Shown: positions 19,606-28,639 of the stretch, piece after piece | How the letters are laid out: the number at the start of each line of letters is the position of its first letter | Position numbering within the stretch: the stretch's first letter is position 1 | Origin: DASQZT01 sp963728965 | GTDB lineage: Bacteria > Acidobacteriota > Terriglobia > Bryobacterales > Bryobacteraceae | Direction: 5' to 3' | Length of the DNA stretch: 64,000 bases | Assembly: GCA_963728965.1 (NCBI GenBank) | Contig: CAVSMH010000008.1 | Span: 1,101,952 to 1,165,951 of the forward strand | Notes under the pieces: generated by a model | What the model saw: only the letters and a program-made list of their open reading frames with translations | Told to the model about the DNA's origin: nothing | The model's database searches: none | Translations under genes and position numbers: made by a program

Positions 19606-21045
19606 TCACTGCCAGTGGGTGGCCAGATGCACCAGGGTGCGTACCGGCACGCCTGTCGGACCCTTGGCAAGAAAGGGCTTGCTATCGTCGAGCCAGGCGG
19701 TGCCGGCAATGTCGAGGTGCACCCAGGGCGTGTCTTCGGCGAATTCCTTCAAAAAGATCGCCGCGGTAATGGCTCCTCCCCAACGGCCGCCGACATTGGC
19801 TACGTCGGCGAACGGAGTTTTCAGGTAATCCTTATAATCGTCTTCGAGCGGCAATGCCCACATGCGTTCGCCTTCGGCCTTGGCCGCCCGAAGCACGCGG
19901 TCGCGCATGTCGTCGTTGTTGGCAAACAGGCCCACATTGAGATGTCCCAGGGCAACCACCACGGCGCCGGTGAGGGTGGCCGCATCGATCAGGTGGGTAC
20001 AACCCTGGCGGCGGGCGTAGGTAAGCGCATCAGCCAGGATCAGCCGGCCTTCGGCATCGGTGTTGATGACTTCGATGGTCTTTCCGGACATGGCGGTCAC
20101 AATGTCGCCTGGCCTTTGGGCGCGGCTGCCGGGCATGTTCTCGACGCAGGGGACAAAGGCGGTGACCGGGATTCGGGGCTTGAGTTGGGCGATCGCGCGC
20201 ATGGCCGCGATCATGGCAGCGCCGCCGGCCATGTCGTATTTCATTTTTTCCATGCTCTCGGCGGGCTTGATCGAGATGCCGCCGGTATCGAAAGTGACGC
20301 CCTTGCCCACCAGGCCGAGGTGGGCTCCGTCGCCGGAGGGCGAGTCGGGCCGGTAGCGAAGAACGATGAGCGCCGGAGGTTCGGCGCTTCCCTGGGCAAC
20401 CCCCAGAAGTGCGCCCATGCCGAGTTCGCGCATTGTTTCCGTCTCGAGGACCTCGCATTCCAAGTGGTATTCGGAGGCGGTCTGCCGGGCTGCCTCGGCC
20501 ATTTTGGCTGGGGTGAGGCGGTTGGCGGGTTCGTTGACGAGGTCCCGGGCGAAGTTTTGGGCTTCGGCGAGGATCCGTCCGCGGGATACGCCGGCGTCGA
20601 GGTCCCCGGCGCCGATCACGGCGAAGCTGGCGACCGATTTCCTGTCATTTCCGGTCTTGTAACGATCCGGCTCGTAATCTCCCAAAATAGCGCCTTCGAC
20701 TGCGGCAGCGGCGTATTCCGGGGCATTGGTGGAGGCGTCCAGGGCAAACGCGATCCGTTTGACCGATTTGGACTTCAGACTTCGCACCGCGGCGCCGATC
20801 GTGCGGCGGAGTTCGGCCGCGTCAAATTTCTCGGGCTTGCCCATGCCCGCCAGAAGGACGCGCGCGGCCGCCACGCCGGGCACGTGGTGCAGCAACGTCA
20901 ACTCCTGGGGCTTCCCGGTTACCTCGCCCGATTCGAAGAGGTCGGCGGCGCCGAACCGGTCGTCTCTCCTGCCCTCGAAAACCGGCACAATGAGGGCATC
21001 CGCCTCGATCTGTTCGGGCGGCCTGCGTTCAATGGTGATCTGCAT
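19606..21045 (-). CDS. pepA: Leucyl aminopeptidase (M17)
   Basis: A ~479-residue cytosolic zinc aminopeptidase that removes N-terminal residues from peptides. The catalytic region has GKGVTFDTGGISIKP (catalytic Lys and metal-binding Asp), KYDMAGGAAM, and the signature NTDAEGRLIL with the catalytic Arg. The N-terminal macro-like domain is present. Both ATG 21045 and GTG 21048 are possible starts. The ATG is preferred because CAGAAT lies 7 nt before it. It is divergent from the TonB gene, with a 289-bp regulatory gap. Confidence 0.93.
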   Translation of the reverse strand: MQITIERRPPEQIEADALIVPVFEGRRDDRFGAADLFESGEVTGKPQELTLLHHVPGVAAARVLLAGMGKPEKFDAAELRRTIGAAVRSLKSKSVKRIAFALDASTNAPEYAAAAVEGAILGDYEPDRYKTGNDRKSVASFAVIGAGDLDAGVSRGRILAEAQNFARDLVNEPANRLTPAKMAEAARQTASEYHLECEVLETETMRELGMGALLGVAQGSAEPPALIVLRYRPDSPSGDGAHLGLVGKGVTFDTGGISIKPAESMEKMKYDMAGGAAMIAAMRAIAQLKPRIPVTAFVPCVENMPGSRAQRPGDIVTAMSGKTIEVINTDAEGRLILADALTYARRQGCTHLIDAATLTGAVVVALGHLNVGLFANNDDMRDRVLRAAKAEGERMWALPLEDDYKDYLKTPFADVANVGGRWGGAITAAIFLKEFAEDTPWVHLDIAGTAWLDDSKPFLAKGPTGVPVRTLVHLATHWQ

Positions 21046-21334
21046 CACTATGATTCTGCCGGATGTGGCTGTCGCGCGGCAAACCTGGAGTGGTCTGTTT
21101 GTGACAGAATTCCAAATTTGGAATCCTCGGATGCGGGTAGGGCATCTTCTACTTTGCGGTTATGTCGTTGTTTTTACAAGCCGGTGTGGTACGATATGTG
21201 CTAAGGTAGGGATGGTCGCAGGGTAGGATTTTCCAAAAGCCGTAACTGAGTGACATGATACGGTAACGCAGTGACCATAAGGACCGTCCAATAAATGATG
21301 ACAGCCGTTCTCTCCGGAGAGCTGGTGGACAACA
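21046..21334. promoter_or_regulatory. Divergent pepA/tonB control region
   Basis: A 289-bp gap with several signals. CAGAAT (minus, 21058-21053) is a candidate -10 for pepA. ATTCCAAATTTGGAAT at 21109-21124 is a 16-bp perfect palindrome. TTGTTT (21168-21173), 16 bp, then TACGAT (21190-21195) preceded by TG at -14/-15 is a candidate extended -10 promoter for tonB. Two near-identical 13-mers, GTAACTGAGTGAC (21242-21254) and GTAACGCAGTGAC (21263-21275), begin 21 bp apart, two helical turns. CTCTCCGGAGAG (21310-21321) is a palindrome covering a possible Shine-Dalgarno GGAG. All functions are inferred. Confidence 0.4.
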
Positions 21335-22333
21335 ATGGCTGACCTGTCGCAACCCAACAATCCATATTTCCCGAACGCCGACGACCATTTGTCGCGTCTC
21401 CTTGTGTCGGAAGTCGAAACGCCCTGGTGGCACTCATTTTTCCAGAACATCAGGGAAATCATCCACCCACCCAAGCTGCCGCCCCTGCAGGTGACCTCCA
21501 AACCGGTAGCCGTCAAGGACATTTGGGGATTATACGGGCGCCAAAAGAAGTCGTTCCTGATGTCAACGGGGGCGCAGGTGCTCATCGTGGCCCTAGTGGT
21601 GGCGGCTTCCCTGACCAAGCCGGTGCAGGAAGCAGCGAAATCGGCGGTATCCCTGGTCCTGCCGGCGGATATCGAACCCTACCAGCCGAAAGTGGCGCCT
21701 AAGAAACAGGCCATGGGCGGCGGTGGGGGTGGTGGCGATCGTTCGCCTCTTCCGGCCAGCAAAGGCCGCCTGCCGAAGCAATCCCTGCGGCAGTTCACCC
21801 CACCGATGGTGGTCGTCAATAACCCGAATCCGAAGCTGACGATGGAGCCCAGCATTATCGTTCCTCCGGACGTTCCCCTCCCCGCGGTGAATATGCCGAA
21901 TTACGGCGATCCGCTGGGGCGGTTGGGCCCCCCTTCCAACGGGCCTGGATCTGGTGGTGGCATCGGGTCCGGATCGGGCGGAGGAGTCGGTTCCGGCAAA
22001 GGCGGTGGTTTTGGGCCGGGCGAAGGCGGGGGAGTGGGTGGCGGTGTATTTCGGGTCGGCGGCGGCGTGACCTCCCCGGTTCTGCTGCACAAGGTCGAGC
22101 CGGAATACTCCGAAGAAGCGCGCAAAGCCAAGTATCAGGGTACGGTTCTGCTGTACATCGAAGTCAGCCCCGATGGACGCGCCACCAATATCCGGGTTCA
22201 GCGTAGCCTCGGCCTGGGTTTGGATGAAAAAGCCATTGAGGCGGTGAAGCAGTGGAAGTTCAAGCCGGGCTATAAGGGCGGGCAACCCGTGACGGTGGCC
22301 GCCACGATCGAGGTGAATTTCCGGCTGCTGTAA
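21335..22333 (+). CDS. Energy transducer TonB family protein
   Basis: A 332-residue protein. It has a ~75-residue cytoplasmic N-terminus, one membrane segment (STGAQVLIVALVVAASL) and a periplasmic stretch. That stretch has Pro-rich and very Gly-rich parts (about residues 195-245, repeated GSGGG/GEGGG). The C-terminal TonB domain carries YSEEARKAKYQGTVLLYIEV, then LDEKAIEAVKQWKFKP. TonB couples the proton-motive force to outer-membrane receptors. The Gly-rich spacer replaces the usual Pro/Lys-rich one, and the long cytoplasmic N-terminus is unusual for classical TonB. ExbB/ExbD and receptors are not in the window. The gene ends before a strong hairpin. Confidence 0.85.
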   Translation: MADLSQPNNPYFPNADDHLSRLLVSEVETPWWHSFFQNIREIIHPPKLPPLQVTSKPVAVKDIWGLYGRQKKSFLMSTGAQVLIVALVVAASLTKPVQEAAKSAVSLVLPADIEPYQPKVAPKKQAMGGGGGGGDRSPLPASKGRLPKQSLRQFTPPMVVVNNPNPKLTMEPSIIVPPDVPLPAVNMPNYGDPLGRLGPPSNGPGSGGGIGSGSGGGVGSGKGGGFGPGEGGGVGGGVFRVGGGVTSPVLLHKVEPEYSEEARKAKYQGTVLLYIEVSPDGRATNIRVQRSLGLGLDEKAIEAVKQWKFKPGYKGGQPVTVAATIEVNFRLL

Positions 22334-22358
22334 CGCCGCGGCAACCCTTCGACGAAGC

Positions 22359-22380
22359 GCCGACCGCGCCTGCGGTCGGC
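22359..22380. terminator. Hairpin between convergent tonB and DUF971 genes
   Basis: GCCGACCGC, then GCCT, then GCGGTCGGC: a perfect 9-bp stem with a 4-nt loop, placed in the 64-bp gap between two convergent genes. No U-tract follows in either direction, so it is a hairpin-type or bidirectional terminator candidate rather than a classical intrinsic one. Confidence 0.55.
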
Positions 22381-22397
22381 ACACTTGAAAGCGGCCG

Positions 22398-22739
22398 CTA
22401 CTGCGCCGCGCACTCCGGGCAAGGGCAAATGCGCCGGAGGTGCTCCCACGAGTAAATACCGGTGTTGTGGCCATCGCTCCAATTGATGCGGATGGCGTAA
22501 TTTCCTACCGGCTCCACCTTCAACATTTTCAGCGCGGGCTTATACATCTGGAACGGATCGCCAGGGTTGGAGCTTTCCGAGGCGGGCGGCGTTCCATGGA
22601 CACCGGTGCAGGTGGCGCAGGGACAATGGTCGCGCAGATATTTGAGTCCGTATTCGCTGTGATGGCGGTCTTTCCAGTCGATGTTCAGTCCCCTGGACTT
22701 GGAGACGGCGATGTGTTCGGGGTCGTTGAATAGGGGCAT
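22398..22739 (-). CDS. DUF971 domain-containing protein
   Basis: A 113-residue cytoplasmic protein of the DUF971 / gamma-butyrobetaine hydroxylase N-terminal-like family. The middle has RDHCPCATC and the C-terminus ends RRICPCPECAAQ, two Cys clusters that could bind zinc or an iron-sulfur cluster. LNIDWKDRHHSEYGLKYLR is the usual family opening. The ATG at 22739 lies 2 nt after the relA/spoT stop on the same strand, so the two genes are cotranscribed. Relatives have been linked to Fe-S biogenesis (Mrp-associated). The role here is not established. Confidence 0.85.
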   Translation of the reverse strand: MPLFNDPEHIAVSKSRGLNIDWKDRHHSEYGLKYLRDHCPCATCTGVHGTPPASESSNPGDPFQMYKPALKMLKVEPVGNYAIRINWSDGHNTGIYSWEHLRRICPCPECAAQ

Positions 22740-22741
22740 GC

Positions 22742-24958
22742 TTACTTGAAGAGGCGTTCGACGTCGTGCACGCCGGAGATGCGGCGCATGGCGGCAACCA
22801 GCTTTTCGAGCTGCTTTTTGTCACGCACGTCGACCGTCATTTCCACGACTCCGCCGTCGTGATCGAGGGCGCCCTTGGCCTCCAGGCTGCGGATATTGGT
22901 GTTCTCGCTGGAGAGCACGGAAGTAAGCTGGTTGAGCATTCCCGGCCGGTCGTCGGTATGTATGACGATGCGCACGGGGAACGCATCTTCGGCCGCGCGG
23001 GCCCATTCCACTTCAATTTTCCGCTCGACATCGTAGAGCAAATTCTGCACATTGGGGCAGATGCGGGAATGGACCGCGACGCCCTTTCCGCGGGTCACGT
23101 AACCGACGATGGCTTCGCCGCGGATGGGGTTGCAGCACTTGGCGCGATAGACCAGGAGGTCGTCGATGCCGCGGACTTTGATCACCGCGTCGCCATCGCC
23201 GGGGCGGCCGGGCATCCCGGGAGGTAGAGCGGGAGCGCCATCGGCGGATGACAGCGGCACGGCTTTGCCGGCGGGCGGGATTTCGTCCTTCACCGAACCG
23301 GGCGCCGCCTTGGAAAGCACCTGGCGGGCGGAGAACCGGCCGTATCCGAGCGCGGCGTAGAGGTCCTCCATTTTGCTGTAGCCGTAGTCGGCGGCGACCG
23401 CTTCGAGTTCGGCTTTGCCGATCTTGCCCACCTGCACACCCAGCCGGCGGGCCTCCTTTTCGAGGTACTTCTGGCCGATTTCGATGGCTTTGGCGCGCTC
23501 GCTGGCGTTGATGACGTGCTTGATCTTGTTGCGGGCACGCGACGTCTTGACGAAGGCCAGCCAGTCCTTGCTGGGGACATGGGTGGGCTGGGTCATGATC
23601 TCCACGATGTCGCCGTTGCGCAGCGCGGAGCGGAGCGGCACGATGCGGCCGTTGACCTTGGCGCCGACGCAGGTATGGCCGACATCGGAGTGGATGGCGT
23701 AGGCGAAGTCGATCGGGGTGGCTTCGCGCGGCAGCACGATCACCTTGCCGCGCGGGGTGAACGTGTAGACCTCCTCGGGATACAGGTCCACCTTGAGGGT
23801 GGACATGAACTCCTCCGGGTCGCGTACGTCGCGCTGCCATTCCACGAGGTGGCGCAGCCATGCGATGCGCTGATCGTCGACCGCGGGGCCCTTGCGCCCC
23901 TCTTTGTACTTCCAGTGCGCGGCAATGCCTTCCTCGGCGATGCGGTGCATCTCCTCGGTGCGAATCTGCACCTCGAAGGTCTGCCCTTGCGGCCCGACCA
24001 CGGACGTATGCAGGGACTGGTAGAGATTGGGCCGGGGGATGGCGATAAAGTCCTTGATCCGTCCGGGGATGGGACGCCACTTGTTGTGGATGACGCCGAG
24101 GGCGGCGTAGCAGTTCTTGACGGAATCGGTGACGATACGGATGGCCATCAGATCGTAGACCTGGTCGACCGTGATGCGCTGGCGCCGCAGTTTGAGGAAG
24201 ACGGAATACGGGCGCTTGACGCGCCCCTCAATGCGCGCCGGAATGCCTTCGCGGCGAAGCTCGGTCTCGACGGTCTCGCGAATGGCGGCGAGGAACTCTT
24301 CGTTGGAATGACGGCGGGATTCGATGGTCTCCAGGATTTCGCGGCAGGCGTCGGGTTCCAGGTGTTGGAACGCCAGGTCTTCCAGTTCGCCGCGCACCTT
24401 TCCCATGCCGAGGCGGTGGGCGATGGGGGCGTAGATTTCCAGAGTTTCGCGGGAGATCCGTTCGCGCCGTTCGGGGCTGAGATAGCCGAGCGTGCGCATG
24501 TTGTGCATCCGGTCGGCCAGTTTGACCATGATGACGCGGATGTCTTCCACCATGGCCAGGAGCATTTTGCGGAAGCTCTCGGCCTGGCGATCTTCGGCGG
24601 AAAAGAAGTCGAGCTTGCTGAGCTTGGTGAGGCCGTCCACGCAGCGAGCGACCTCCTCGCCGAACTCTTTGCGGACCTGGTCCACGGTGACGCTGGTATC
24701 TTCGACGACGTCGTGAAGCAGGCCGGTGACGATGGCCACGGCATCCATGCGCATGTCGGCCAGGATGTGGGCAACCATGATCGGGTGGACCATGTAGGGC
24801 TCGCCCGAATCGCGAATCTGGCCGTCATGACATCGGCGGGCGAAATTGAAAGCCTTTTCAAGGCCGCTCAGGTCGTCTTTGGGACGATATTCGCGGACCT
24901 TGATTTCGAGCTCCTGATACAGGCGCAGAACCGGATCGGCGAGGGGCGGCGGGGGCAT
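22742..24958 (-). CDS. Bifunctional (p)ppGpp synthetase/hydrolase (RelA/SpoT)
   Basis: A 738-residue stringent-response enzyme. In order: HD hydrolase domain (about residues 40-190, with LLHDVVEDT at 81-88, so hydrolase is likely active), synthetase domain (about 240-360, GRIKDFIAIPRPNLYQSLHT), TGS (YTFTPRGKVIVLP), helical and zinc-finger regions (YRAKCCNPIRGEAIVGYVT), and a C-terminal ACT domain. The length and intact motifs suit a bifunctional Rel rather than a monofunctional RelA. ATG 24958 is used. An upstream in-frame GTG at 24997 is an alternative, since TACAAT sits 9 nt before it. DUF971 follows in the operon. Confidence 0.92.
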   Translation of the reverse strand: MPPPPLADPVLRLYQELEIKVREYRPKDDLSGLEKAFNFARRCHDGQIRDSGEPYMVHPIMVAHILADMRMDAVAIVTGLLHDVVEDTSVTVDQVRKEFGEEVARCVDGLTKLSKLDFFSAEDRQAESFRKMLLAMVEDIRVIMVKLADRMHNMRTLGYLSPERRERISRETLEIYAPIAHRLGMGKVRGELEDLAFQHLEPDACREILETIESRRHSNEEFLAAIRETVETELRREGIPARIEGRVKRPYSVFLKLRRQRITVDQVYDLMAIRIVTDSVKNCYAALGVIHNKWRPIPGRIKDFIAIPRPNLYQSLHTSVVGPQGQTFEVQIRTEEMHRIAEEGIAAHWKYKEGRKGPAVDDQRIAWLRHLVEWQRDVRDPEEFMSTLKVDLYPEEVYTFTPRGKVIVLPREATPIDFAYAIHSDVGHTCVGAKVNGRIVPLRSALRNGDIVEIMTQPTHVPSKDWLAFVKTSRARNKIKHVINASERAKAIEIGQKYLEKEARRLGVQVGKIGKAELEAVAADYGYSKMEDLYAALGYGRFSARQVLSKAAPGSVKDEIPPAGKAVPLSSADGAPALPPGMPGRPGDGDAVIKVRGIDDLLVYRAKCCNPIRGEAIVGYVTRGKGVAVHSRICPNVQNLLYDVERKIEVEWARAAEDAFPVRIVIHTDDRPGMLNQLTSVLSSENTNIRSLEAKGALDHDGGVVEMTVDVRDKKQLEKLVAAMRRISGVHDVERLFK

Positions 24959-24997
24959 CGAAGCGGATTCCGGAACGCTTGCGGATTCGGCGGGCAC

Positions 24998-25012
24998 TGT
25001 ACTTCGATTGTA
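24998..25012 (-). promoter_or_regulatory. -10 element upstream of relA/spoT
   Basis: Minus-strand TACAAT (25012-25007) lies 9 nt before the in-frame GTG at 24997 and 48 nt before ATG 24958. If transcription starts at the normal distance, the mRNA would begin 3-4 nt before the GTG. That favours the longer protein of 751 residues. Confidence 0.4.
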
Positions 25013-25180
25013 GCAGTTGTGTTGTGGAAACCGACATTTCAGTACGGAGCCGGCGATGCGGGGATCTGCCGCAGATCGAGCCGCCGTTAGTGGCGGGGCG
25101 CCGAGTATCCCGCGGCGGTTGCCTTCCCCCGAGAAGCCAATTAACATCTTGATATCCGCAACACCCTGGAGGTTAGAGAG

Positions 25181-28100
25181 ATGACGCGAAACGCGTTGCT
25201 GCTCGCCGTGGTATTCCTTCTGCCCGCCCTCGCGCCGGCACAGGTGAAGCTGCTCCGGCACCCGACGTATTCGAAAGGCAAGGTGGCCTTCAGCTACCTG
25301 GGCGACATCTGGATCGCCAATGAAAACGGTGCAGGCGTCGAACGGCTGACCGACAACCGGGCCCGCGATGCGTATCCGCGCTTTTCGCCGGACGGCAAAT
25401 GGATCGCGTTTTCGTCGAGCCGCGACGGTAACGACGATGTCTATGTGGTGGCGGCGGCGGGCGGCAAGCCGCGCCAGCTCACCTTCCACAGCGCGGCCGA
25501 TACGGTGGTGGGATGGTCGGCGGACGGAACCCGCGTGCTCTTCACGTCCACCCGTGCCCAGGGCGTGTTTCCGACCGTGGCGACTCTCTGGGAAGTGCCG
25601 GCGGAGGGCGGAATCGAGACACCTCTGCCGCCCGACTGGGGTTCGTGGGGAAGTTACTCGACCGACGGGCGGAAGCTCGCCTTCACCCGCCACCCCTCGG
25701 TGTGGTGGCGCAAACACTATCGCGGCGCCTATGCCGCCGATCTCTGGGTAATGGACGTGGCGGCAAAGTCTTTCCAGAAGCTGGGCGATCCGGACTACAA
25801 GGGCAACTACTTCTGGCCCATGTACGGCAACAACGGCGAGATCTTCTTCGTGGCAGACCGCACCGCCAGCGAGAAGAACATCAAGTACGGCGGGCCGGAG
25901 GTGATGAAGAGCGTCAACAACATCTGGAAGATCTCCGAAAAGGGCGGCGCGCCGGTGCAGGTCACGCACCACGCCGACGGCAACCTGTACTTCCCCAGCA
26001 TCTCGGCCGACCGGAAAACGATTGTGTACGAAGACAACTTCGGCCTCTGGAAACTGGACACGGCCACCGGCAAGAGCGTCGAGATCGTCATCGACGTGAA
26101 GTCGGACTCGAAGGAGAACGACACCGAACTGGTGACGGTGAATAACGAAGCGGACAGCTTCCACCTTTCGCCTTCGAACCGCCGCGCCGCCGTGGTTGTG
26201 CACGGCGAGATTTTCACGGTGGCGACCGACCGCGGCGAGCCGCAGCGGGTGACCGAGACACCGTGGCGGGAGCAGGACGTGCGCTGGTCGCCCAACGGCA
26301 AGTGGCTGGCGTTTGTCTCCGACCGCACGGGACGACAGGAGCTATGGATCTCCGACGAGCTGGGGAAGACTGCAAAGAAGCTGAGCGACGTGGATTGCGA
26401 CAAGTCGGCGATTGTGTGGGCGCCGGATTCGAAGTCGCTGATGTGGAGCGGGGCGGACCACAAGCTGCGGCGGGTGGACGTGGACAGCGGCAAAGAGGAC
26501 GTAGTGGCGGCGAGCGATACGGGCAACGTGGGCAGCCCGCAATTCTCGCCGGATGGCAAGTGGATCTCGTATACCAAACAGGACAAGCTGCTGCGTTCGC
26601 GGGTCTATGTGAAGAACCTGGCCAGCGGCGATGAGCACGCCATCGAGTCCGACGAGTTTCAGATCGGGGGCGGAGCCAAGTGGACGCCGGACGGAAAGAA
26701 ATTGCTGCTGCTGGGTGGCGTGAGTATTCCGTCGATGGCCTCGCAGGGATTCCGTGGGACCCCGGCGCAACTCTACAGCGTTTCGCTGACGCGCATGGAA
26801 AAGGGGCCGGCGGACCGGGACATCAACACCGAGGAGCAGGGCCTGGCGGCGGTCGCGGAAAGCGGCGGCGGCCGCGGCGGCCGGAGCGCGGGCAGCGGAC
26901 CGCCGCGCGATGTGACGGTGGCCATCGAGTGGGACGGCATGGAGCGGCGCATCAAGAAACTGACCAGCATGACCTCCGCGGTGATGAACGTGGTGCCGGC
27001 GCCGGACGGCCGTTCCTATGCGTTCCTCTCGGGGGGAGGCCTGGCCGCGGGAGGCCAGGAAGCAGCCGCGGGCGGCGGCCCGGGTATTTACATCCTTGCG
27101 GAAGACGGGTCGCGAGTGACGCGGCTCAATACCGCGGTGCCTGGTGAAGGCAGGGCCGGCGGACGAGGGCGCGGCGGGCGCGGCGGCGGGTTCGGCTTTT
27201 TTGGCGGCAACGAGCCGCAGTGGTCGCGCGACAGCCGCACGATCTACTTCATGACCGGGGGCGGAATTTACTCGGTGGCGGTGCCGCCGCAGACCGACAG
27301 CGGGGCCGCGGGGACCACCGGCGGCGGACGCAGCGGGCGCGGCGGAACCGCGGCATCGGCGCCGGCCGCCGCGGCGGCGACACCGGGCGCCGGCCCGAGG
27401 CGGATCAACTTCACGGTGCGCATGACGGTGGATCGCCTGGCGGAGCGCAAGCAAGTGTTCGAAGAGGCCTGGCGAGTGATGAAGAACCGCTTCTACGATC
27501 CGGCGATGCACGGGGTGAACTGGGCCGGGGCGAAAGATAAGTACGAGCCGCTGCTCGGGCATGTGGCCGATACCGAAGAGTTGCACAACGTGGTGCTGGA
27601 GATGATCGGCGAACTCAACGCCTCGCACACCGGCATTTCGGGCGGCGGAGAGCTACCCGGACAGCCGGCGCCGCCGGAGCGTATCCAGACCCGGAATCCC
27701 GGCTTCAGCCTGGCGCCGGATGCCTCCGGGTACTACAAAGTGACCGGCATTCTGCGCAAAGGCCCGGCGGATTTCGAGTACATCAAGCTGGCGCCGGGCA
27801 ACTTCATCCTGGCGGTGAACGGACGGGAGCTGAAAACCAAAGACAACTACTGGGAGCTGTTCAACGTGCTTCCGGGCCGCAAACTGGAATTCCTGGTGAA
27901 CAGCAAGCCGGCGGCGGATGGTGCGTGGACGGTGAGCCTGGAGCCGCTTTCGACGGTGGCCCAGGGGAATCTGGAATACGCCGCGTGGGTGGAGAGCCGC
28001 AAGGAGATGGTCGAGAAACTGACCAAAGGCGAGATCGGCTACCTGCACATCCGGGCCATGGACGCGCCATCGCTTCAGAAGTTTCAGGAGGACCTGATCG

Positions 28101-28597
28101 ACAATCGCGGCAAAAAAGCATTGATTATCGACCAGCGTTTTAACGGCGGCGGCGGCATCGACCAGGAGTTACTCGAAATTCTGAACCAGCGCAAGCAATA
28201 TCAGATGACGCGGGGGCGCGATTCGGTGGACGTGCCGCGTCCGGTGCGCGCGTTCTTCGGTCCGATGGCGGTGCTCCAGAACGAGCGTTCGGCGAGCGAT
28301 GCCGAGATGTTCCCGGACGGCTTCCGCGCGCTGGGGCTCGGCAAGGTGATCGGCGTGCCGACCATGGGAGCGGTGATCGGTACGGGATCGTTCACCCTGT
28401 TGGACGGCTCGGCGATTCGCACCCCGGGCTCGGGAGTATTCACGTCGCGCGGCGAGAACATGGAAAATTACGGCGTGCTGCCCGATGTGTGGGTGGACAA
28501 CGGACCGGCGGATTTCCTAGCCGGACATGACCGGCAGATTGAAAAAGCGATCGAGGTACTGCGCGCCGAGATCCAGGAGCGCGGCGTTGTCCGGTGA
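25181..28597 (+). CDS. Tricorn protease-like S41 peptidase with WD40-like propeller
   Basis: An 1138-residue secreted protease. A signal peptide (MTRNALLLAVVFLLPALAPAQ) precedes PD40/WD40-like propeller repeats (FSPDGKWIAFSS, WSPNGKWLAFVSD, WTPDGKKLLLLG). A PDZ-like segment and an S41 catalytic core follow. Tricorn-type residues are present: SH in LNASHTGI, the nucleophile Ser-Asp in ERSASDAEMF, and Glu in NMENYGVLPD. It would degrade peptides in the periplasm or outside. Three Gly/Arg-rich insertions (about residues 560-572, 655-677, 711-723) interrupt the fold, which is odd. A strong GGAGG precedes the ATG, unlike many neighbours. Confidence 0.87.
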   Translation: MTRNALLLAVVFLLPALAPAQVKLLRHPTYSKGKVAFSYLGDIWIANENGAGVERLTDNRARDAYPRFSPDGKWIAFSSSRDGNDDVYVVAAAGGKPRQLTFHSAADTVVGWSADGTRVLFTSTRAQGVFPTVATLWEVPAEGGIETPLPPDWGSWGSYSTDGRKLAFTRHPSVWWRKHYRGAYAADLWVMDVAAKSFQKLGDPDYKGNYFWPMYGNNGEIFFVADRTASEKNIKYGGPEVMKSVNNIWKISEKGGAPVQVTHHADGNLYFPSISADRKTIVYEDNFGLWKLDTATGKSVEIVIDVKSDSKENDTELVTVNNEADSFHLSPSNRRAAVVVHGEIFTVATDRGEPQRVTETPWREQDVRWSPNGKWLAFVSDRTGRQELWISDELGKTAKKLSDVDCDKSAIVWAPDSKSLMWSGADHKLRRVDVDSGKEDVVAASDTGNVGSPQFSPDGKWISYTKQDKLLRSRVYVKNLASGDEHAIESDEFQIGGGAKWTPDGKKLLLLGGVSIPSMASQGFRGTPAQLYSVSLTRMEKGPADRDINTEEQGLAAVAESGGGRGGRSAGSGPPRDVTVAIEWDGMERRIKKLTSMTSAVMNVVPAPDGRSYAFLSGGGLAAGGQEAAAGGGPGIYILAEDGSRVTRLNTAVPGEGRAGGRGRGGRGGGFGFFGGNEPQWSRDSRTIYFMTGGGIYSVAVPPQTDSGAAGTTGGGRSGRGGTAASAPAAAAATPGAGPRRINFTVRMTVDRLAERKQVFEEAWRVMKNRFYDPAMHGVNWAGAKDKYEPLLGHVADTEELHNVVLEMIGELNASHTGISGGGELPGQPAPPERIQTRNPGFSLAPDASGYYKVTGILRKGPADFEYIKLAPGNFILAVNGRELKTKDNYWELFNVLPGRKLEFLVNSKPAADGAWTVSLEPLSTVAQGNLEYAAWVESRKEMVEKLTKGEIGYLHIRAMDAPSLQKFQEDLIDNRGKKALIIDQRFNGGGGIDQELLEILNQRKQYQMTRGRDSVDVPRPVRAFFGPMAVLQNERSASDAEMFPDGFRALGLGKVIGVPTMGAVIGTGSFTLLDGSAIRTPGSGVFTSRGENMENYGVLPDVWVDNGPADFLAGHDRQIEKAIEVLRAEIQERGVVR

Positions 28598-28639
28598 GCC
28601 TCCCGGTGGCGAGCATGCGCGTCAGTGGATGGCGCGGTC

